This document shows positions 14,875 to 23,600 of a stretch of DNA of 24,250 bases, one piece after another. A model generated the notes under the pieces. It searched no databases. It worked only from the letters and a program-made list of their open reading frames with translations, and was not told the DNA's origin. The position numbers were made by a program, and so were the translations under genes. Where the stretch lies: the IMG/VR virus record IMGVR_UViG_3300032050_000799, positions 1-24,250 of that record; one strand, given 5' to 3'. The DNA comes from a virus. Numbering within the stretch: the first letter of the stretch is position 1; the number at the start of each line of letters is the position of its first letter.

Positions 14875-15638
14875 CACTTTCTCCACGCTGGACAGATTGA
14901 TTGATAAGAGCACCAGTTACACAGAATTGACTTTATTGGCTCAAACTCGCCAGTTTCACAGCAAACGTCAATCTGTTCTTTTGTTGACACAACAAGTTGC
15001 TCGGCACTGGTGAGGCTTTTTTCGGTGACCTTGTCCCTAAGCCGCTTGCCCTCTTTCAGGAACAGGAGTTCAACTTCTTCGGGTTCACCAACGCCTTCCG
15101 AGCGCAAGAGATGGGCATACAGGTTCAACTGGAAGAACTTCTCGCCTGCATACTGAGGCTTGGGCACCTTGCCAGTCTTGTAGTCGGAGATGGTTATCTT
15201 CCCATTATTGACGACAAACCTGTCTATGAACCCCTTGATTTTTACTCCGCCAACCAGACCATTCACTTCTCGCTCAAGTCCAGTCGGTGAGATACTCATG
15301 GGGTCTTCAAGTTTCCACAGGTTCTCCACGCACCACCACGAGTTCCATCGGAACATGTGCAGTTGCTTGTCGCCCTTCACCCATGGGGTTACCTCATCTC
15401 GCCACTTTTCTTCCCAAATCTTGGAAGCAAGAGTGCGAGCAAGGGCAATATCCCTCAGTTCTGGGTCGTGACGATAGAACTCCTCCATGATGTCATGGAC
15501 GAAGTTTCCCATCAGGGTTGCCTCTGTTGGGTCGTCAGTTATCCCATCAATTTTGCTGAACTTGAATTTCAGCGGACACTGGTTGAAAGTGCCTATGGAT
15601 GATGCAGAGAGATGAGGAGGCGGATTATGAATCGGCAT
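14874..15638 (-). CDS. Cas4/RecB-like PD-(D/E)XK nuclease with predicted Fe-S cluster
   Basis: About 254 residues with the PD-(D/E)XK pattern of RecB/Cas4 exonucleases. 'HLSASSIGTFNQCPLKFKF' forms the opening motif with its conserved Cys. His in 'GNFVHDIMEEFY', Asp in 'KGFIDRFVV', 'ITISDYKTGK' with the DxK catalytic pair, and Gln/Tyr in 'FFQLNLYAHLL' follow in the expected order. Three C-terminal cysteines (CNWCSYQSIC) plus the N-terminal one match the four-Cys Fe-S site of Cas4/AddB-type nucleases. Probably a 5' to 3' exonuclease that makes single strands for the adjacent Rad52-like annealing protein. The ATG at 15638, within the end of the upstream gene, has GGA 8 bases upstream; starts at 15644 or 15650 are also possible. 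Confidence 0.88.
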   Translation of the reverse strand: MPIHNPPPHLSASSIGTFNQCPLKFKFSKIDGITDDPTEATLMGNFVHDIMEEFYRHDPELRDIALARTLASKIWEEKWRDEVTPWVKGDKQLHMFRWNSWWCVENLWKLEDPMSISPTGLEREVNGLVGGVKIKGFIDRFVVNNGKITISDYKTGKVPKPQYAGEKFFQLNLYAHLLRSEGVGEPEEVELLFLKEGKRLRDKVTEKSLTSAEQLVVSTKEQIDVCCETGEFEPIKSILCNWCSYQSICPAWRK

Positions 15639-16293
15639 CTTCATCCACAACAGTGGCGTTTAGCGAAAGAGCGACGCACTGTGTGATGAGAGCATCAAGT
15701 TGTTCTTCCGTTGCCGTGGTCTTCGTGGGCTTGGGGGCACCACCAGACCAGTTGGTCCAGAAAGAGTTCAACTCATTGCGCTGGTCTGCGCTGAGAGACT
15801 TGCTGAGGGAAACAAACTGTTCCCACAACTGGGAAATCTTCGGAGCAACCTGAGGAGCCTCCTCAACCACATCGTATTCCATCGCCTCTTCGGTGCGAGC
15901 GAGGTAGAGGCCAATGCCAAGAGTCTGTGCTGCTTTCTTGAGTGCGTCGGACACGGCGCCCTTCATCTCGTCACCGAGGTCAACAATGTCGTCCTGCTTA
16001 GTGCGCTTGATTTTCTGCCCACCGATACCGTCTCGCTTGACGAGGACGTTCTGACCAGCGGGATTCTCAATGATTGCCTCAAGGGTCACATGGGCGACGA
16101 TGAAATCAGGGTCAAGAGCGTCACGCTCGCACTTGTTGATTTGGAAGTTCCAGCGACCAACGCCAACAACCTTGTTGAGTCTGGTGATGACCTCGCTGAC
16201 GGGAATGTAGGTGAGGTACGCCCCACCTTTCTTGAGTTGACGCTCAACTTCCTTGGGGAAGGGTTCGGCAAACTGCTTGTAAATATCACTCAT
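15625..16293 (-). CDS. Rad52-like single-strand annealing protein
   Basis: This 222-residue protein resembles Rad52/DdrA-type single-strand annealing proteins. Features are 'EVERQLKKGGAYLTYIPVSE' with 'VVGVGRWNFQI' (about 15-55), a strand with 'HVTLEAII', 'VLVKRDGIGG', then 'DLGDEMKGAVSDALKKAAQTLGIGLYLAR' (about 105-135), the diagnostic helix that ends the annealing core. The C-terminal third is a linker with helical parts. These proteins anneal complementary strands during phage recombination. The ATG at 16293 overlaps the upstream stop as ATGA and has GGAG upstream. The gene is followed by the Cas4/RecB-like nuclease, forming an exonuclease-annealase pair like lambda Red. Confidence 0.9.
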   Translation of the reverse strand: MSDIYKQFAEPFPKEVERQLKKGGAYLTYIPVSEVITRLNKVVGVGRWNFQINKCERDALDPDFIVAHVTLEAIIENPAGQNVLVKRDGIGGQKIKRTKQDDIVDLGDEMKGAVSDALKKAAQTLGIGLYLARTEEAMEYDVVEEAPQVAPKISQLWEQFVSLSKSLSADQRNELNSFWTNWSGGAPKPTKTTATEEQLDALITQCVALSLNATVVDEDADS

Positions 16294-16805
16294 TGGTTTT
16301 CTCCTTTTCTAACAACAAGGCTGGCTTTTGCTTCGCCAGTTTCGCAGTAATTATCGGCGTTGATGCCGATTTTATTTAGTTCGCCAACCCGCCAATAGGA
16401 GGGCTGAACGTAGTCAAGGAGTTTAGCGACAAGTTCTTCATTTGTCAACAACACCTCACCAGTGTCCATATCCACGGAAGACTCAATAAGCCTGTGCGCC
16501 ACATCCCTGGCAAGGTCAGCGTGACGCCAGCCTTTTCTGTCAAAAGCAACTTTGCGCTCAATTTGGGCACCATTGGAAAGCGCAAGGTCTTTGGTGGACA
16601 AGTTTTCCATCAAGTGAGACACGAAGGCGGCAAGACCGTCGTAGACGGAGGCAACGTCCCTTTTTGCGAGATTGAGTTGAAGAAGTGCCTCAGAGGCATG
16701 CTCCATCGTCGGCTCGGCATATGAATATTCCAAGACCATGGCATCAAGGTCAAGGATTGTTTGTCTGAGTGCGCCAATGGCAACTCTGAGGTCGTCTGGG
16801 ACCAC
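16290..16805 (-). CDS. Hypothetical protein between terminase and annealing protein
   Basis: This 171-residue protein starts with GTG at 16805, 5 bases after AGGAG. It looks helical through about residue 75 (VAIGALRQTILDLDAMVLEY, AKRDVASVYDGLAAFVSHLM), with a C-terminal region containing 'RKGWRHADLARDVAHRLI' and 'LLDYVQPSYWRVGELNKIGI', which may be a small DNA- or protein-binding fold. The family is not recognised. It is tied by a four-base overlap to the Rad52-like gene, suggesting a role in recombination, but nothing more can be claimed. Confidence 0.75.
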   Translation of the reverse strand: MVPDDLRVAIGALRQTILDLDAMVLEYSYAEPTMEHASEALLQLNLAKRDVASVYDGLAAFVSHLMENLSTKDLALSNGAQIERKVAFDRKGWRHADLARDVAHRLIESSVDMDTGEVLLTNEELVAKLLDYVQPSYWRVGELNKIGINADNYCETGEAKASLVVRKGENQ

Positions 16806-16830
16806 TTATTCTCCTAGTAAGTCGGGTTTG

Positions 16831-18138
16831 CTAGACGATGATACTGATTGCTCGTCTCTGTGGCAACCCAAGTCCAGCCAAATATGTGAATGCTCCTACG
16901 GCGGAGTCCACTTGGTCGTCGTGGTCACAGGCCTCAGGAAATGACGAAAATTCATCAAGCCAATCAGTCAGCCATGCCCCCCTTGCGACCCTGACATTGC
17001 CATTAGCAAACGCGGCAGAAAATGGTCTAGCCCTTGTGACCTTGTCCCCAGTAGAGCGAATGCCCTGAAAATCGTATCCAGGAAGCACATATCTTGCGTA
17101 TTGGTCAACTAGGGCTTTTCCAGAAGAACCAGGTTCTTGCTCCATTCTGATGGGGACAGCATGTCCGTCCTCATAGGCGGTTTGGGCAATCAACTGCTCA
17201 ACCTTCTCGCCGCGCACTCTGGCTTTCTTGACATCCAAAACGTAGGCGATTCCTTGGTCAAACATCATCAATGTACCGACAGTCCAGTCTGGATTGGGGT
17301 TTGAATAACTTGGCTCTGTAGCCGCCAAGTCCCAGAAACGGACAACACGAGCCGATGACTGGACCTGAGGTATTTCTGAGTGGTCAATGATGATTGCCGA
17401 TGTTCTGTCAAAGAGCGTCCCTAGGGTGGTGGCAAACCAGTCGCCCTCCTCCAGCCTTCTTCTCTCAATAGGGTCAAGGGCAGAAAGGGCTTGACGGTAC
17501 GAGGTGGCATCAATTCCAGGGTTGTCGGTCAGTTTGGAGGGCACGAAAATTCTGCCATTATCAATGCCCTCAACAATAAATCTTTGTCTCACCCAGTTGG
17601 GTGCTGGGTTGGATGCGGCCCTCATTCGGAGGGGAACCTTGGAAAGTGGTCCAGTAGCAGGGCGACGCAGTCGGGAGAACAGGTACCTATAGTCAGATTC
17701 ACGAATTTCAGTGACCTCATCCATGCCGATGAACTGGAACTCAGAACCCTTGTATCGGAGGTAGTCGTTCGTGTTGTTCAGGTATCCGAAGGAGATTCTG
17801 GCCCCAGATGGGAAAGTCGCAACATAGGAGTTGGCGTTCCAATGAACGTCGTCGTAATTGTCAATCCATGACTTGAAGCGGTCCATGAGTGCTCCTGGGA
17901 GCGACAAGTCAGCGAAGGTGCGGCGGAAAAGAATGGCTGAATAGCCAGGAATATCCACATACTGCAATGCTGACATCAGAAGAGCGGATGACTTGCCTCC
18001 ACCAGCCGCTCCCCCGAACAGCGCCTCAATGGCATAGGTTCTTAGAAATACCTTCTGGGTTATGGATGGCTGTTCTGGACAAAACCCAGGCATCTTCGGC
18101 TGAAGATACTCTAAAACTTTGTTCCAATCTGTTGACAT
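16831..18138 (-). CDS. terL: Terminase large subunit
   Basis: About 435 residues with all motifs of a large terminase: Walker A (GGAAGGGKS, about 42-50), adenine and coupling segments, Walker B 'FIGMDEVTE' with Asp140/Glu141, and a RuvC-like nuclease with 'VVRFWDLAATEPS' and C-terminal 'DHDDQVDSAVGAFTYL'. It packages DNA through the portal and cuts concatemers. A longer frame could begin at 18186, but the ATG at 18138 has a strong GGAGGG site 7 bases upstream (18146-18151) and is preferred. It heads the leftward gene run. No small terminase subunit is recognised in the window. Confidence 0.95.
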   Translation of the reverse strand: MSTDWNKVLEYLQPKMPGFCPEQPSITQKVFLRTYAIEALFGGAAGGGKSSALLMSALQYVDIPGYSAILFRRTFADLSLPGALMDRFKSWIDNYDDVHWNANSYVATFPSGARISFGYLNNTNDYLRYKGSEFQFIGMDEVTEIRESDYRYLFSRLRRPATGPLSKVPLRMRAASNPAPNWVRQRFIVEGIDNGRIFVPSKLTDNPGIDATSYRQALSALDPIERRRLEEGDWFATTLGTLFDRTSAIIIDHSEIPQVQSSARVVRFWDLAATEPSYSNPNPDWTVGTLMMFDQGIAYVLDVKKARVRGEKVEQLIAQTAYEDGHAVPIRMEQEPGSSGKALVDQYARYVLPGYDFQGIRSTGDKVTRARPFSAAFANGNVRVARGAWLTDWLDEFSSFPEACDHDDQVDSAVGAFTYLAGLGLPQRRAISIIV

Positions 18139-18145
18139 AAATATG

Positions 18146-18151
18146 CCCTCC
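18146..18151 (-). promoter_or_regulatory. Ribosome binding site deciding the terminase start
   Basis: GGAGGG on the minus strand lies 7 bases before the ATG at 18138. The alternative ATG at 18186 touches the divergent plus-strand ATG and has no such site, so the shorter terminase product is favoured. Confidence 0.7.
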
Positions 18152-18186
18152 GACAGCCGTTCGTCGTATAAGGTAATGTTGTTCAT

Positions 18187-18426
18187 ATGCCAAGGCAGCC
18201 AAAACCATCACTACAGCAAAGAGCCAAAGCCCGCCTTCGCGTGTTTTGGGTCTCCATTCAACGCTACATCAAAGCGATACTTACTAGGCAGACATTCGCC
18301 AACCTCTTTATGCTGTCGTTTATACTGTTGACCAGTATTGGCGCGGGATTATTCAACCCTGCCCTTGGTTTTATTGTGGCTGGTGTGGCATGCGGAATAT
18401 TCGGATTCCTTTTAGGGCTTGAGTAA
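18187..18426 (+). CDS. Small membrane protein upstream of portal
   Basis: This 79-residue protein has a basic N-terminal tail (about 1-35, many Lys/Arg) followed by two hydrophobic helices (about 39-54, 'NLFMLSFILLTSIGAGL', and 57-76, 'ALGFIVAGVACGIFGFLLG') with Gly-rich faces. It is likely an inner-membrane protein with both termini on one side. It stands immediately before the portal gene with a 3-base gap and diverges from terminase. The ribosome binding site is weak (AAGG about 13 bases upstream). A holin or membrane-anchored assembly factor is possible, but no lysis enzyme gene is adjacent, so function is unassigned. Confidence 0.65.
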   Translation: MPRQPKPSLQQRAKARLRVFWVSIQRYIKAILTRQTFANLFMLSFILLTSIGAGLFNPALGFIVAGVACGIFGFLLGLE

Positions 18427-18429
18427 AAA

Positions 18430-20526
18430 ATGGCCTGGAATAGTTATCAAAATAAGTCACTGAACTCAGGTTCTTCCAAGGCGGCAATAGGTCCTGGCGC
18501 CCCCATCGCAATGAACCCCGCCTATGCAGGCCGTGGCTACAAGGACTCATGGGACATTGAGCGCGTTTATCGCGAGGGCATGCAGAAGGTCACTTGGGTG
18601 TCGCGATGCATTGATGCCATCGCTGGAAACCAGGCAAGGCTTCCAGTCATTCTTCGCAAGGATAACTCACCTGACGGGCAGATTCTTGGCGGCAAGGCGG
18701 CTAAGGACAGCCCCCTGTTGAAAATCTTCAATACCAAAGCGAACATAGGAGAGAACTCCTTCATCTTCCGATACAGGCTTTCCTCACAGATTCTCATGAG
18801 CACCAGAGGTGCGTTCATTGAGAAGATTCGTTCCAGAGACGGAACCGTTATCGCCCTGAACCTTTTGCCACCGCAGTCCACCGCGCCAATTCCAGACCCA
18901 AAGAACTTTGTCGCTGGCTATGAGGTCATCATGCCAGACGGCAGAACAATCATCATGAAGCCAGATGATGTGGTCTGGATTCGCAAGCCACACCCGCTTG
19001 ACCCGTACCTCTCAATGACGCCTCTTGAGTCCGCTGGTGTCGCCGTAGAGATTGAGAATCTTGCAAAGGTCTATAACAGAAACTACTTGCTGAATGACGG
19101 TCGTCCTGGTGGACTAATCGTCCTCAGGGGGGAAATTGACGAGGACGACAAAGAGGAAATCAAGAATCGTTTCCGTGGAAACCTGAGCAGAACGGGTCAG
19201 ACAACGGTTATTTCTTCGGACGAAGGTGTTGATTATGTTGACACATCTGCGTCTCCCCGTGATGCGGCCTACATGCAGATGAGGCAAATCACAAAAGAGG
19301 AGATTCTTGCTTCATTCGGAGTGCCAGAGTCGGTCATTGGCAACGCTGCGGGCAGGACATTCAGCAACGCCGCAGAGGAGCACAGAGTCTTCTGGAACGA
19401 AACAATGCTTCCGCATCTGGAAATTCTCGGTCGCGCCCTTGACGAACTTGATGAAAACAATTACATTGACTTTGATACATCGGATGTTCCAGTCCTGATT
19501 CTGTACGAGCAGGAGCGCCAGCGCTACCTCATGGATGAGTTCCAGAATGGACTCATCAGTACCAACGAGTACAGAATTAATTCTGGACGCAAGGATGTTC
19601 AGAGCGACCTTGCTGACTCGCTTCTCATGAACCCGAATCTCACCCCCATCGCCAATACCAAGAAGAAGATGGAAGAGGGTCCGCAGGCACAGATGCCAGG
19701 TGCTCCAGGAATGCCAGGGATGCCAGGGATGCCAGGGATGCCAGGTGCCCCAGGTGCTCCAGGAATGCCAGGAATGCCAGGAATGCCGCCAACTGACGCC
19801 GCCCCAGAAGGACCGCCAGATGCAACGACCATGCAGGGCGCCATGCAAATTGCTGCCCAAGCAGCGGAGCCGCCAGCACCAATGGGGCCAAACGATGCTC
19901 CACCCGAAATGGCCACCACAGAAGAGCCACCAGCACCACAACAAATGTCGGCGTTGGCTAACTCGCCAATTCAAACCAAGGTGGACCAAGAATTGGACCA
20001 AGCGTCCAATATTGCCCTCACTAGATGGACCCAGATTCTTGACAGAAGCCTAGAGAGAATCTTTGAGAGGCAACAGAGGGTCGTTCTGGAAAAGGCCAGC
20101 GGAGCCAAGGCGAAGAAGCAACTCGCCACGGCATCCTTGGAAATTGACTCCATCTTCAACAGGGAGACATGGACTAGACAGATTGAGGAAGACATCAGGC
20201 CAGTCCTGACTTCCATCATGAATGATGCCCGCGAAACCTATGCGGAGAAGCGTCTACCGATTGCCCCATTCACCCGAGAGGATGCCATCGCTCATGTGAA
20301 TTCCCAGATTGAGCGCATCAATCTAGTGAATGACGAGACATTTGGTGAACTGAGTGCGTCAATGTTCACTTCCCTCAACGCCCCAGATGAGGACATCCGA
20401 AGCACGCTTTTCAGGAGTTCAATCGTCTCTACGTTCACTAACCTCTTGGGCAAGAAGAGGCCAGAAATCGCTGAACAGGAAGCCCGTCGTGCGTGGAACG
20501 CTGGCGTCCAAGGGTCATTTCAGTAA
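18430..20526 (+). CDS. Portal protein with collagen-like insert and long C-terminal extension
   Basis: This 698-residue protein has an HK97-family portal core over about residues 25-400: 'VYREGMQKVTWVSRCIDAIA', 'SPLLKIFNTKANIGENSF', 'PDDVVWIRKPHPLDPYLSMT', 'LNDGRPGGLIVLRG', and the typical 'EILASFGVPESVIGNA....FSNAAEEHRVFWNETMLP' with 'NEYRINSGRKD' after it. The portal is the ring at the head vertex through which DNA is pumped. Beyond the core is a Met/Ala-Pro-Gly repeat (422-454), a Pro/Ala-rich linker, and a helical domain of about 180 residues (RWTQILDRSLERIFERQQRV onward) that recalls minor-head-protein-like or adaptor helices. Most portals of this family lack such an extension. The stop overlaps a 23-base palindrome. 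Confidence 0.93.
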   Translation: MAWNSYQNKSLNSGSSKAAIGPGAPIAMNPAYAGRGYKDSWDIERVYREGMQKVTWVSRCIDAIAGNQARLPVILRKDNSPDGQILGGKAAKDSPLLKIFNTKANIGENSFIFRYRLSSQILMSTRGAFIEKIRSRDGTVIALNLLPPQSTAPIPDPKNFVAGYEVIMPDGRTIIMKPDDVVWIRKPHPLDPYLSMTPLESAGVAVEIENLAKVYNRNYLLNDGRPGGLIVLRGEIDEDDKEEIKNRFRGNLSRTGQTTVISSDEGVDYVDTSASPRDAAYMQMRQITKEEILASFGVPESVIGNAAGRTFSNAAEEHRVFWNETMLPHLEILGRALDELDENNYIDFDTSDVPVLILYEQERQRYLMDEFQNGLISTNEYRINSGRKDVQSDLADSLLMNPNLTPIANTKKKMEEGPQAQMPGAPGMPGMPGMPGMPGAPGAPGMPGMPGMPPTDAAPEGPPDATTMQGAMQIAAQAAEPPAPMGPNDAPPEMATTEEPPAPQQMSALANSPIQTKVDQELDQASNIALTRWTQILDRSLERIFERQQRVVLEKASGAKAKKQLATASLEIDSIFNRETWTRQIEEDIRPVLTSIMNDARETYAEKRLPIAPFTREDAIAHVNSQIERINLVNDETFGELSASMFTSLNAPDEDIRSTLFRSSIVSTFTNLLGKKRPEIAEQEARRAWNAGVQGSFQ
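19693..19791 (+). repeat. Collagen-like M/A-P-G tandem repeat inside portal
   Basis: Eleven consecutive triplets of the type Met-Pro-Gly or Ala-Pro-Gly (residues 422-454, the last being Met-Pro-Pro) are encoded by near-identical 9-base units (atg cca ggg and variants). This is a collagen-type Gly-X-Y pattern likely to be flexible or to form a triple helix, and likely to vary in length by slippage. Confidence 0.9.
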
Positions 20527-20540
20527 ATAATTTACTGAAA
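20518..20540. repeat. Perfect 23-base palindrome overlapping the portal stop codon
   Basis: Arms TTTCAGTAAAT (20518-20528) and ATTTACTGAAA (20530-20540) flank one A. It covers the last portal codons and the TAA. The arms are A/T rich and no T run follows, so it is a better candidate for a dimeric-protein binding site or an RNA 3'-end stabiliser than for a terminator. A second short inverted repeat follows at 20544-20555. Confidence 0.65.
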
Positions 20541-20543
20541 CAT

Positions 20544-20555
20544 ACGCATAAGCGT
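20544..20555. repeat. Short inverted repeat ACGC-ATAA-GCGT
   Basis: Perfect 4-base arms with an ATAA loop, 3 bases after the 23-base palindrome, in the 90-base gap before the protease gene. It may be part of the same regulatory region. No convincing -35/-10 pair with correct spacing was found in this gap. Confidence 0.35.
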
Positions 20556-20616
20556 CATTACTTGCATCAACAGGACCCGCCGTTCGTTTATTATCAAAGA
20601 AGACCAAGGGAGTCTT

Positions 20617-23600
20617 ATGTCTTTTTCTGATATTGAGTTCAAAGCGAGTTCTGGAACATTCAATGTTGACCAGGCTCAGGGCATCGTTGAGTGCTTCGTT
20701 GCTGGCGTCGGAAACAAGGACAGCGTCGGTGATGTTCTTCTCCCAGGTGCTTTTAACTCAAGTCTGAAGCGACGCAAGCCAAGAGTCGTCTGGGGACACA
20801 ACTGGAATGACCCCATCGGCAAGGTTTTGGAGATTTACGAAGTTCCCCCAACCGACTCAAGACTGCCAGGAAAGATGAAGGCTGCTGGAATCGGCGGTCT
20901 TTACGCTCGCGTTCAGTTCAACCTCAATTCAGAGAAGGGCCGTGAGGCTTTCGCCAATGTTGCCTTCTTTGGTGAGGAGCAGGAGTGGTCAATTGGCTAC
21001 AAGACCATTCAGGCGTCTTTTGACCCTAATCTTCAGGCCAACATCCTCAGAGAGGTGGAACTTTACGAGGTTTCCCCAGTTCTTCATGGAGCCAACCAAC
21101 TGACTGGCACGATTTCGGTTAAGTCAGATACTACTCTGGCGGATGAGGAGAAGGGTCACGGAATGATGGGCATGCCAGGCATGCCGCACAGCCCTGGAAT
21201 GCCGTCTGGAATGATGAAGCCAATGGCGCCGAAGCCACAGCAGGCCGTTCGCCCAGTTCGTCCATCTGCCCCAGAGAACCCGCTGATGGTTGCCCTCAGA
21301 AGGGAACTTGTCAAGCGGTCTGGCTCCAACGTCATCGTGAGGGCCGCAACAGAGAACACTGTTGTTTTTGACAGACTGACAAGCGACGGTGAGTCGTCAA
21401 CATACAGAGTGGCATTCCACTTCCAGGATGGTCAATTCATGTTTGGCAAGCCTGAGCGCGTCCAGAGTCAGACTGTCTACACGCCAGAGATTCCCGCCAT
21501 ACCGTCATCTCCAGCACAGGCTTTTGCTGTGTCAATGAAGCCGCAGGGGGACGCCTATCTTGGGGATGACCCAGACGACTTCATGCCAATGCCAGGAAAG
21601 TCCGACGACTTGGACTTTGACGACTTCTTCCTTGATGACATTGAGGAGAAGATTGGCCGCTCGCTCAACAAGCGCAACCTTGCAAAACTGAAGAATGTCA
21701 TGGAAATGCTCCAAGATGTCCTTGCTTCGGCAGAGAAGGAAGTTGAAGTGAAGTCAGCAGAGTATGTCATCCCAGTTGACATCAATAATGCTTTCCACAC
21801 GAAGCAACTCCTTGACCCAATCATGGATTACCACCGCGTAGATTCATATGTCTCTGAAAAGGGAATCGTGATTACCTCTGGTGTCACTCCCGAGTTCATT
21901 GATGCAGTTGAAACTCTAAAGAAGGGGCTTGGCAATCGCATCGGGCGAGCGATTGGTGGTGGCGGAGGGGGAAAAGGACGCCGCCTCGCAAGAGGCCTAA
22001 CCGCTAGATTTGACCCCAACGCTTGGGACGGTGACGGCGATGGCATCGTTCAAGAAGGGACACCGTTCCAAAGACCTGCGATTCCAGGCGTCAACGACAG
22101 GTCAACGCGTGGTCGCGTAAATACTCAGGCGGCAATTCAGGCCGCCCAGGGGCAGGGCATCAACACTGGTCGTGGTCTCCGTTCATCTGGTGGAAAAGAC
22201 AGCAACGACGACGCCTCCATCTTGAAGCGCCGTGAGGCTGGAGAGTCCTTGCAGGACGTAGCCGAGTCCCTTGGCATGCGCCGCGAAGACGTGCGAAAGG
22301 CTGAACTTCGGGCAATCCGCCAGCGCGATGCAAAGCGCAAGACAAACGATGAGATTCTCAAGCGCCGCGAGGCTGGGGAGTCACTACAGGATGTTGCTCA
22401 GTCGCTCAACATGCGTCGCGAGGATGTGCGACAAGCCGAACTTGAGGCCAAGAACCGTCGTGATGGTGGACTGCGTTCTGGAACAGCAATTGAATCAATG
22501 GCAAAAATGTCTCCATCTGAAAGAAAAGAGGCTTTTAGAAATATCGTTAAAGACCAGTTGGAATTGTTTGATGCCACTGGTGACGATGAAATTGATTTCT
22601 ACAGAGAATACCTGTCTGAACTAATGAGTGATTTTCTATCCGTGGAAGCGCCATCGGGTGATTACTCAGCATCCAAAATTCTTGATGGTTCAGAGAGCGT
22701 TGACAAAGAGAGCGTCAGTGACCTTCTGAGTGAAGTCCAGGATGCCTATGAAAAACTTGGCGGCAAGGGTCGCTTTGGTGACATGTATAAAACCAGAGGG
22801 AAGAGAGCAGTGTCAGAAGACGACCAAATTGCGTCTCTTCTTGCCCTCGGCACAGTTCTTGACTCAGTAAATAACAAGCGAGTTCGTAGTACGGATAAGC
22901 AAAACTCTGATGCGCTTCGTAACATGGTGCGTAGCATGCAAAGTGCTGGAGACTCCAAGGGTCGCCCTGATGGGCTTCGCTCAAGAACGGCAAAGGCCAA
23001 TAGCGTAGAGCAAAGAGAAATTATTGACGCAATGGGAGACCGCTTTGCGGAAATGACCATAGATGAGCAGACAAAAGCACTTCAGCGAGCAATAGAGGCG
23101 CTTGACGCAAGTCTTGGCAATGACGGTGATACATCAATGGATGATGTAGATGAAATTCTCCTTGAAAACCTCGGGGAGGTTCTTTCGCGGTTTATGCCTA
23201 GCGAACAGGGCGATTACTTTCCCCCGCAGCCTGGTTCAGACTGGACAGTTGCATCAGTAATGCAAGGCGACATTCCAGACGAATTTCCTGGCGCAGAAGA
23301 ACTAAGCGACCTTATTTCAACACTTAAAGACCAATATATAAAACTGTCTGACGGCGACAGAGATGATTTTACAAAATTCTTTCCGAGCAGAAGAAGGCCA
23401 AAGTCTCCTCTTAGCGAGGACGATAAGAACAACGCAAGACTGGCTTTAATAGCCACTCTCTCTGCATACGGAAGAGACCGTGGTGGTCCGTTTGAGGATA
23501 TTCAGCAACTTGCTGATTCCATAGATGCGGGTGGCTCAAGAAGAGGCCTTCGTTCCTCAACCGATAGAGACGATGTTGATGCGCTGCTGGACGATATGCA

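Noticed and set aside
18139-18180. Sigma-70-type promoter built from TTGACA at 18132 and TATAAG at 18167
   Set aside because: Spacing is 29 bases, far from the usual 16-18, and TTGACA overlaps the terminase start region, so it was not called.
19693-19791. Direct repeats considered as a CRISPR array or DNA-level iteron
   Set aside because: Units are 9 bases, in frame, without spacers, and encode a collagen-like peptide.
19312-20001. Minus-strand frames of 229 and 106 residues across the portal repeat
   Set aside because: They mirror the M/A-P-G coding repeat (giving His/Trp/Gly- or Gly/Ile/Pro-repeats) and lie inside a clear portal gene.
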